Shown one piece after another: positions 58,809-64,000 of a DNA stretch of 64,000 nucleotides (position 1 is the first letter of the stretch; each line of letters opens with the position of its first letter). The translations under genes and the position numbers were made by a program. The notes below the pieces were generated by a model, which did no database searches, was not told the origin of the DNA, and was given only the letters and a program-made list of their open reading frames with translations. Source of the stretch: Saccharospirillaceae bacterium (GTDB lineage Bacteria; Pseudomonadota; Gammaproteobacteria; Pseudomonadales; Oceanobacteraceae); contig JAJOJJ010000027.1 in the NCBI GenBank assembly GCA_021208685.1, positions 62,001 through 126,000 on the forward strand. Reading direction: 5' to 3'.

Positions 58809-60941
58809 TTAAAACTGATAAGAGAGACCGGCATACGGCATACGGCCAAATACCGGACGCCGGTCATAGGCGTCGGCACTGTCACGCACCGTATCGAACA
58901 GATTATTCACACCGCCATAAAGGCTGGTGCGCGGATTTAAGCGCCAGCCACCTTTAATATCCCAGCGGCTGTACGCCGGGCTGACATTGAGCCGATGACT
59001 GCCGTTGTCCGACTCACTGATGCTGCTGATATGTTCACCCTGATATTCACCGCTCAGCGTTAATTGCACACGATGACTGATGTCCCACAACCACAACGCT
59101 TTGGCATGATGACGGGCACGGTTGATCAGCGGCGTATCCAGATCCAGATCACGGGCATCGAGATAACCGAACGAAAGGCGCTGTTGCAGCCCCGGCAATA
59201 ATTGCCATTGCAGACTGAGGTCATATCCACGGGTCAGGGCGTTGGCAAAATTGGTGTAGCGGTAGATGGCGACGCGGCCATCATCTTCACTTTCGCCCGA
59301 GTCCTGCGCTTCGATCAGATCCTGAATCCGGTTGTTAAACAGTGCCAGCTCGGCATGAAAATGTTCATTGTCGGTCAGCGAAATGGATGTCTGAAGACTG
59401 CGGGATTTTTCCGGGGTTAAATGTTCATTCCCCAGAACTTTGTAGCCATTGACGCTGTGATCAAAAATAAAATAGCGGTTTTTTAAATTCGGTACGCGAT
59501 AGCCAATCCCGACCGATTGACGCCACTGGAACTGCAGTCCCTGCCACTGAAATAGTTGTCTGGCACTGATGGTCGGAGAGATAAAATTGCCAAAGTCACT
59601 GTCGTGCTGCCAGCGGGCTCCGGAAGAAATATCACCATTAATGCCAAGCGGAATAATCAGCTGGGTAAATAAATCGCCGCTGTTACGCCGGGCATAGGGG
59701 ACTTCATTCGTGCTGATGTAATACGTACCATCCGGACGCTGACTGACCTTGTCGTTGTCACCCACTCCCTCGTCGGTCAGTTTGATTTCGTATTTATCCT
59801 GCTCCATGGATTCACGGAATCCTTCCATACCGGCGACGATTTCTGCGCCATAACCCAGTACAGATTCCAGACTGCGCTGCCATTGCAACGCCGCTTTTTG
59901 TTGCTGGTACTGGGTGTCACGCCATAAATTTCCGGCCGGTACATCCGTGTCGTTGTTCAGCTGGTCAGACTGGTCATCCTGCTGCTCGTGCAGTGCCTGC
60001 AACTGCCATTGACCGACAGGGCTTTGCCATTCCCCCTGCAGGGTCAGACGGTTGCGCTGTAATAATTCGCGCTTGACACCATCACCACCGCTGCTGCCGA
60101 CACGCCGGGTCTCACTGTCCTCCTCAAAGCGCTCAGCATTGAATCGCCACTGGCTGTCACCCAAACGCCGTGCCAGCATGGCACTGAGATTGCTCTTTGA
60201 GCCGCTGAATCCGTCACTGCTCCAGCTGTCAGGATTCAGGTCATAGCCAGAGGAATAGCGCTGATCGATCCCCAGACGTAACTCACTCAGCTCCAGCCGT
60301 TGCGTGATGCTGGCATTAAGATGCTGTTCTCCGGATACCCTGCTTTCATCCAGCTGGCGCGAACCATAAGTGCCTGAATCCAGGGAAGCATGGCCACTTA
60401 CACGCCGCTCTGAATGCTGGCTTTTACGGGTAATCACATTGATGACGCCCCCCATCGCCGCACTGCCATACAGCGCCGAAGCCGCACCGGGCACAATTTC
60501 AATATGCTCAATATCCAGCATTGCCAGCTGTGAGATATCCACCGTCGAACCGGTACTGGCGGATACCGGTAACCCATCCACCAGAATTAAAACGCGGTCG
60601 CCGTTAAAGCCCTGCAGATACACCTCCTCGCCGCTTTTGCCGTGTATTTCACGCAGCTGTACACCGGGCAGGATGCGCAATGCATCACGCAGATCGCGGC
60701 TGTGCAACCGCTGAATGGTGGCCTGATCGAGAATCTGAGTGCGTACCGGGGTATCGGCCAGCAAGCGCTCGCTGCGACTGGCAGATACGACCACATCGCT
60801 GAGATTAAAAACGCCACCGCCCTCCGCGGCGACGGTGCCGCTTACCGGCGGAAGCAGCAACAGGCCGCAGAAAAGCAAAGCAAAATGCTTCCGCGACTGG
60901 CATCCCCCCGACCCCGCTCCGGCGACCATACAGCGCAACAT
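58809..60941 (-). CDS. hmuR: TonB-dependent heme receptor, HmuR-like
   Basis: Outer-membrane heme receptor, 710 aa. It has a signal peptide (FALLFCGLLLLPPVSGTVAA), then the plug with TonB-box-like NLSDVVVSASR and LRILPGVQLREIHGKSGEEVYLQGFNGDRVLILVDGLPV. The barrel includes a FRAP/NPNL-like region, YRVPNLKNRYFIFDH with His495 as a possible heme ligand and GNEHLTPEKS after it. The C-terminal strand ends GRMPYAGLSYQF. The first gene of the heme operon; GGAG lies 8 bases before ATG 60941 and a candidate Fur site is just upstream. Confidence 0.92.
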   Translation of the reverse strand: MLRCMVAGAGSGGCQSRKHFALLFCGLLLLPPVSGTVAAEGGGVFNLSDVVVSASRSERLLADTPVRTQILDQATIQRLHSRDLRDALRILPGVQLREIHGKSGEEVYLQGFNGDRVLILVDGLPVSASTGSTVDISQLAMLDIEHIEIVPGAASALYGSAAMGGVINVITRKSQHSERRVSGHASLDSGTYGSRQLDESRVSGEQHLNASITQRLELSELRLGIDQRYSSGYDLNPDSWSSDGFSGSKSNLSAMLARRLGDSQWRFNAERFEEDSETRRVGSSGGDGVKRELLQRNRLTLQGEWQSPVGQWQLQALHEQQDDQSDQLNNDTDVPAGNLWRDTQYQQQKAALQWQRSLESVLGYGAEIVAGMEGFRESMEQDKYEIKLTDEGVGDNDKVSQRPDGTYYISTNEVPYARRNSGDLFTQLIIPLGINGDISSGARWQHDSDFGNFISPTISARQLFQWQGLQFQWRQSVGIGYRVPNLKNRYFIFDHSVNGYKVLGNEHLTPEKSRSLQTSISLTDNEHFHAELALFNNRIQDLIEAQDSGESEDDGRVAIYRYTNFANALTRGYDLSLQWQLLPGLQQRLSFGYLDARDLDLDTPLINRARHHAKALWLWDISHRVQLTLSGEYQGEHISSISESDNGSHRLNVSPAYSRWDIKGGWRLNPRTSLYGGVNNLFDTVRDSADAYDRRPVFGRMPYAGLSYQF

Positions 60942-60953
60942 ATCGACTCCAGT

Positions 60954-60990
60954 TGAGAATAATTATCTTTTAGATGATAATCACAAATGA
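60954..60990 (-). promoter_or_regulatory. candidate Fur-box region of the heme operon
   Basis: The AT-rich stretch contains AGAATAATTATCT (an imperfect palindrome) and GATGATAATCACAAATGATATTTATT, with several GATAAT-like hexamers in tandem, as in Fur sites. It lies 13-50 bp upstream of the receptor start, where the promoter must be. The exact 19-bp box is imperfect. Confidence 0.5.
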
Positions 60991-61083
60991 TATTTATTCG
61001 CAACAACGAATTTGCAACGTCATGTCCCCTCTCATCTCTCAGAGGGTTTTGCTATGCTCAGCAACTCAGACCGGAGTGGGCGT

Positions 61084-61362
61084 ATGACGGAAAAAACAGG
61101 AACAGCCCTGCTGCGCTGGCTGCAGCAAAGGGCGGAACAGGATCGCGCGAACCTGCGGTTGTTTGTACTGGGCGCTGCGCTTTTTTTTGCCGGGCTGGGC
61201 ATAATTCTGCTGGCACAGAAACACCTGCTGCCTTCACTGGGGCAGGAAATTATCAGCCTGACAGGACTGATATTGGCCGCAGTGGGTGCTCTGTTTGCGG
61301 CTCTCGGTTATATTGCGCTGAGCATACTGCGAATCATAAGGCTGACCCGGAAAAATGACTGA
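61084..61362 (+). CDS. small two-helix membrane protein of unknown function
   Basis: A 92-aa protein. The N-terminal amphipathic helix (TALLRWLQQRAEQDRANLRL) is followed by two transmembrane helices (LFVLGAALFFAGLGIILLA and IISLTGLILAAVGALFAALGYIAL) and a basic end (IRLTRKND). ATG 61084 has CCGGAG upstream; a longer start at 61054 is possible. It overlaps the next gene by 8 bp, so the two are coupled. No family is recognised. Confidence 0.7.
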   Translation: MTEKTGTALLRWLQQRAEQDRANLRLFVLGAALFFAGLGIILLAQKHLLPSLGQEIISLTGLILAAVGALFAALGYIALSILRIIRLTRKND

Positions 61363-61738
61363 ACACTTCCCCGATATTGAAATTTACATCATGAAAGCTG
61401 AACCATCGGCCGTTCGCCAATGGTTGCAGGATGCTCTGCAGCAACCGCTGCACACTCGGAAGGAACATGCCGGAAGCCACCACTGGCAGGTAGCGCTGAA
61501 AGGCAGCAGCATGGATATTTTTCTCAATGAAAATGCCGAAAAAAATTTTGCCAGCCTGTGGTTTAAACAGAATCTCACGCCATGGGCGACCGACCTCGAC
61601 TGCGCCCGTGCGGCCCATGCAGCCCTGAGCAGCGAAGTTCGCTGTTCAGACAGTGGCTGGCAGGAAGAACATGATGGTGATACATCAGGCTGGATAAAAT
61701 TAATCCGTGGTGAAGAAAAACCCTTCGACTGGATTTAA
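61355..61738 (+). CDS. small cytosolic protein of unknown function
   Basis: A 127-aa soluble protein beginning MTEHFPDIEIYIMKAEPSAVRQWLQDAL. It is mixed alpha/beta, rich in Trp (six) and Glu, with the segment ASLWFKQNLTPWATDLDCARAAHAAL and a final GWIKLIRGEEKPFDWI. No signal peptide, no known motif. It may start with Met13 (MKAEPSAV). Its stop codon TAA falls within the end of the family-2 repeat element, so the native C-terminus may have been set by that insertion. Confidence 0.7.
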   Translation: MTEHFPDIEIYIMKAEPSAVRQWLQDALQQPLHTRKEHAGSHHWQVALKGSSMDIFLNENAEKNFASLWFKQNLTPWATDLDCARAAHAALSSEVRCSDSGWQEEHDGDTSGWIKLIRGEEKPFDWI

Positions 61739-61902
61739 GGCACCTCTGAATAATGCTGCACAGCTTCGCGTGAGTGCTGCAGAGTGCTTTTGACAAGGCG
61801 TCGATTGCAGTGAATGGCGAGTCCTTTATAAAATCGAAAAACCGTCAAAACGCTCTGCAGCCGACGCCCTTCGGGGCACTGAATTATTCAGAGGCGCCTT
61901 AA
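61735..61902. mobile_element. MITE-like element with 20-bp inverted ends (repeat family 2)
   Basis: A 168-bp non-coding block with terminal inverted repeats TTAAGGCACCTCTGAATAAT (61735-61754) and the reverse complement of TTAAGGCGCCTCTGAATAAT (61883-61902), 19 of 20 identical. The centre holds GCAGAG/CTCTGC pairs and further partial dyads. No coding potential. It lies between two convergent genes and supplies the stop codon of the one at 61355. A solo end is at 44214. Confidence 0.7.
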
Positions 61903-61910
61903 AATCTGAC

Positions 61911-63518
61911 TTACTCCAGATATTGTTGTGCTTCAACATTGCCCAGATCAACGGATTTCTGGGCATAAAAGCGCATTTTCTCTTTGTTTTTCATATGAAA
62001 ATACGTCCCGGCGATTTCCAGCAGAGCCTTACTGTCGTTTGGTTTTAATTCAAGATACTGCAACCAGTATCTGGCGATCTGGGCAAAATCCTTGTTCTTG
62101 CGGATCAGGGCGTAATCCAGCTGGTAATAATTGTCAAAATCTTCGGGGTCCAGTTCAATAGCCTTTTTAAGATCAATCTCGGCATTGCGCCAGTCTCCCT
62201 GATGACCATAATACAGTGCACGATAGTAATACACCTCGTCATTATCGGGGGCTAACTGCAGCGCTTGTTCATAGGCCGCAACCTGTGCACCGGGTAACAT
62301 CTCTGAGCGCTTTTGATAGGTTTTCCGCGCCAGGCTTAATGCAATATCTTTACGCAGACTCTGATATTTTTCGTTCTCCGGATTCAGCAGGCAGGCCTGA
62401 CGTATTGCTTTACCGGCAGCACTGTATTCCTCGCGTTTATAGTCACTCCAGGCCAGTTGCTGGTAATAACTGCTTTCATACGGATACAGACTGATTGCCT
62501 GCTGATGAGCTCTGGCTGCGGCGGAATACTCTTTTTTTTCATACAGTGTACGACCCTTGCCATCGAGCGCTTCATCGTTATCCCCCAGCTGCAGCGCAGC
62601 ATCATAATATTGCAGTGAATCGTTATAATGATTCGCGATGCGTGAATCCTTGCCTGCTTCCTGCAGTATAAATCCGGGAATCTGCGCCAGCAGTGAGTTG
62701 CTGCTGAGCGCTGACATTGCGGCTTCAGCAACGGCTTTCATATTTTCATAGGAGCCACCCCAGCGCGGAGCCTGGGTGATAATAAAATTACGATACAGCG
62801 TATAGCTGTCCGGTTGAAATTTCAGTCCGTTAACAAAGGCCTGCTGACTGCCCTCATTATTGCCCAATAATTTCTCGGTCCAGATTAATAAGGCGTAGGC
62901 CGGCAACATATCAGCCTTACGCTGAATAACCCGCTGTAAATCAGCCTGGGCCAGTTTTGCATAAGACGCCATTCCCTGAATTTGCTGATCACTGGTTTCG
63001 GAGCTGACGTTGCCGCCACGACTGGCCCAGGCCATGGCGTAATAATAATTTGCTCTTGCCATATAGGGTTGCACATTAACCGGACTGCTGTTGACCCAGT
63101 GATTCAGTTGCTGCAGATAATCCTGACGTATTACGCGAAAGGCACTATAAGCGGCAACTTCGCTCCGTTCACTGCGGATGTCTTTTTCGCGCAACTGGCT
63201 CAGCGCCTGAAGACGCAGATTCAGGCCGGTGTAATTTTTCTCGGCCAGCATCTGGCGTAAAGAAACAATGAACTGAATCGCATCAGAAGGGGATGAAGAA
63301 ACAAACTGTTCAGCGGCAGTATCAGGGTCCGTCGACGAATGACCATTACGCTTCTGAGTTGTGGGATGAACGGTTTCGACGTTAGCAGGTGTTTGACTGG
63401 CTGCCGGAGGCTTGTCGCTGAAATGCACCCGACCATGTTCATCGGTCCACTTATAAACCTGAGCCTGCACACTGGCGACCCAACATGAAAACAGCAGTAA
63501 CGACACCGTTATGCGCAT
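61911..63518 (-). CDS. secreted DUF4124/TPR-repeat protein
   Basis: A 535-aa exported protein: the signal peptide MRITVSLLLFSCWVASVQA precedes a DUF4124-type domain (QVYKWTDEHGRVHFSDKPP). After a polar linker the remainder is helical with TPR-like repeats, clear in SLQYYDAALQLGDNDEALDGKGRTLYEKKEYSAAARAHQQAISLYP, and again in YEQALQLAPDNDEVYYYRALYYGHQGDW and NAEIDLKKAIELDPEDF. Ends with a Sel1/TPR-like YAQKSVDLGNVEAQQYLE. ATG 63518 has AGGAGAGG upstream and is preferred to 63542. It is likely a periplasmic scaffold; the partner is unknown. Confidence 0.85.
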   Translation of the reverse strand: MRITVSLLLFSCWVASVQAQVYKWTDEHGRVHFSDKPPAASQTPANVETVHPTTQKRNGHSSTDPDTAAEQFVSSSPSDAIQFIVSLRQMLAEKNYTGLNLRLQALSQLREKDIRSERSEVAAYSAFRVIRQDYLQQLNHWVNSSPVNVQPYMARANYYYAMAWASRGGNVSSETSDQQIQGMASYAKLAQADLQRVIQRKADMLPAYALLIWTEKLLGNNEGSQQAFVNGLKFQPDSYTLYRNFIITQAPRWGGSYENMKAVAEAAMSALSSNSLLAQIPGFILQEAGKDSRIANHYNDSLQYYDAALQLGDNDEALDGKGRTLYEKKEYSAAARAHQQAISLYPYESSYYQQLAWSDYKREEYSAAGKAIRQACLLNPENEKYQSLRKDIALSLARKTYQKRSEMLPGAQVAAYEQALQLAPDNDEVYYYRALYYGHQGDWRNAEIDLKKAIELDPEDFDNYYQLDYALIRKNKDFAQIARYWLQYLELKPNDSKALLEIAGTYFHMKNKEKMRFYAQKSVDLGNVEAQQYLE

Positions 63519-63604
63519 AACCCTCTCCTTGTTATCCTTCATCCGTTAGCGTTAAGAATAACCGTTTGAGGAGCATATGTAACCGCTGTCTGTAGATGAA
63601 TCAG

Positions 63605-63649
63605 GGCCCGAATTAAACAGGCCCAAATTAAACAGGCCCTAATTAAACA
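63605..63649. repeat. three tandem 15-bp units of repeat family 1
   Basis: GGCCCGAATTAAACA, GGCCCAAATTAAACA and GGCCCTAATTAAACA follow each other without gaps, differing at one position. Each is the inner end word (TGTTTAATTAGGGCC on the other strand) of repeat family 1 seen at 5738-5766 and 41567. The array lies between the TPR gene and the lipid-kinase gene. Confidence 0.75.
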
Positions 63650-63651
63650 GC

Positions 63652-64000
63652 TTAAGGAATCAGCAGGCGTACCGGGCTGTCTTCCATATTCAGATTAAGC
63701 GGCAGTGCCGCCAGCGAATCGCCATCAGCCTGAACGGGTTCTGACTCAGCACTGGAATTCAGCAGCTGAATCTGCACACTGCGTGCCGCAATGGATTTCA
63801 TACCGGGCATTTTTTCCATAATGCCCAACGGAAGGCCGAGTAAAATAAGCAGAAACTTCAGCGGGCTTCTGCCGGAAATCATTAATACCTGAGTGGTGGG
63901 TTTGCTTAAATCCGCCTGACGCGAAATAACAAACGAGCCGCCATAATAACGGCCATTGGTTATCACCACAGAGTTGGCCTGATAGCGTTCACCATCCACC
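63652..64000 (-). CDS. diacylglycerol kinase / YegS-type lipid kinase family protein (C-terminal part, runs off the window)
   Basis: The C-terminal 115 residues or so of a larger minus-strand gene that continues beyond 64000. VVITNGRYYGGSFVISRQADLSKPTTQVLMISGRSP and the final VQADGDSLAALPLNLNMEDSPVRLLIP match the C-terminal beta-domain of the DAGK_cat/YegS/BmrU lipid kinases, in which QADGD is a conserved turn. The ATP-binding and catalytic N-terminal domain is outside the window, so activity and start cannot be judged. Confidence 0.8.
   Translation of the reverse strand, partial: VDGERYQANSVVITNGRYYGGSFVISRQADLSKPTTQVLMISGRSPLKFLLILLGLPLGIMEKMPGMKSIAARSVQIQLLNSSAESEPVQADGDSLAALPLNLNMEDSPVRLLIP

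Noticed and set aside
1..64000. tRNA or rRNA genes
   Set aside because: No intergenic region shows a cloverleaf with a TTCGA-type T-arm or rRNA-like sequence; the gaps are mostly short and hold hairpin terminators or the repeats listed.

Overview
The window reads as chromosomal DNA of a gammaproteobacterium, most likely a marine Oceanospirillales/Pseudomonadales-type organism. This is inferred from gene order and family resemblance, not from a marker gene: rpsF-rpsR-(membrane protein)-rplI-dnaB, the pyruvate carboxylase pair divergent from a LysR regulator, hslVU near a DUF971 gene, rpmE divergent from priA, and PhoPQ-like and heme-uptake operons. Base composition is moderately GC-rich and even. 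I saw no rRNA, tRNA, phage, integrase, transposase or CRISPR-Cas genes. Most genes are packed in short operons separated by recognisable hairpin terminators.

Layout. 171-5389 (minus): an ECF sigma/FecR/TonB-receptor surface-signalling operon with an extra stand-alone FecR-like protein. 5501-5766: a mobile-looking palindromic repeat. 5896-7929 (plus): an OprC-type copper receptor. 8015-9987 (minus): a secreted unknown protein and two GNAT acetyltransferases. 10038-13817 (minus): dnaB and the rpsF-rpsR-rplI ribosomal cluster. 14067-17039 (plus): a large secreted metallopeptidase/propeller/beta-barrel protein. 17158-18696 (minus): a diheme cytochrome c peroxidase-like lipoprotein. 18969-22328 (minus): an overlapping operon of a PepSY-like protein, a PhoP/PhoQ-like pair and two Bor/Iss-like lipoproteins. 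22743-25791: YeeE/YedE sulfur transport halves, an M17 aminopeptidase and a TRIC-type channel. 25836-31941: beta-carbonic anhydrase, SbtA-type bicarbonate transporter, two-subunit pyruvate carboxylase and its LysR regulator. 32264-34572 (minus): ahpC-ahpF with a candidate OxyR-controlled promoter. 34746-39727 (minus): MscS channel, rlmB, rnr, DUF971. 39870-44139: chemoreceptor, hslVU with a candidate sigma-32 promoter, slyD. 44230-49401: LPP20-like lipoproteins, a transglutaminase-like protein, an MBL hydrolase and two coiled-coil membrane proteins. 49584-53590: rpmE, priA, a CheW protein with a CZB domain inside it, pgpA. 53601-60941 (minus): a six-gene heme-uptake operon including a lipoprotein with two HmuY-like halves. 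61084-63999: small unknowns, a TPR protein and the edge of a lipid kinase gene.

How the genes work together. Metal and heme acquisition dominate the accessory content (three TonB-dependent receptors). The central theme of 25.8-32 kb appears to be supply of bicarbonate to biotin carboxylase for anaplerosis. Envelope sensing (PhoPQ-like, FecIR, chemoreceptor, CheW-CZB) is well represented. Three families of non-coding repeats are scattered between genes. One family sits directly after the stop codons of rpsR and ahpC.

I found no obvious large undescribed defence or biosynthetic system. The most promising novelties are unusual domain architectures (HmuY-HmuY, CheW split by CZB, peptidase-propeller-barrel), the PepSY-PhoPQ-Bor-Bor operon and the repeat families.
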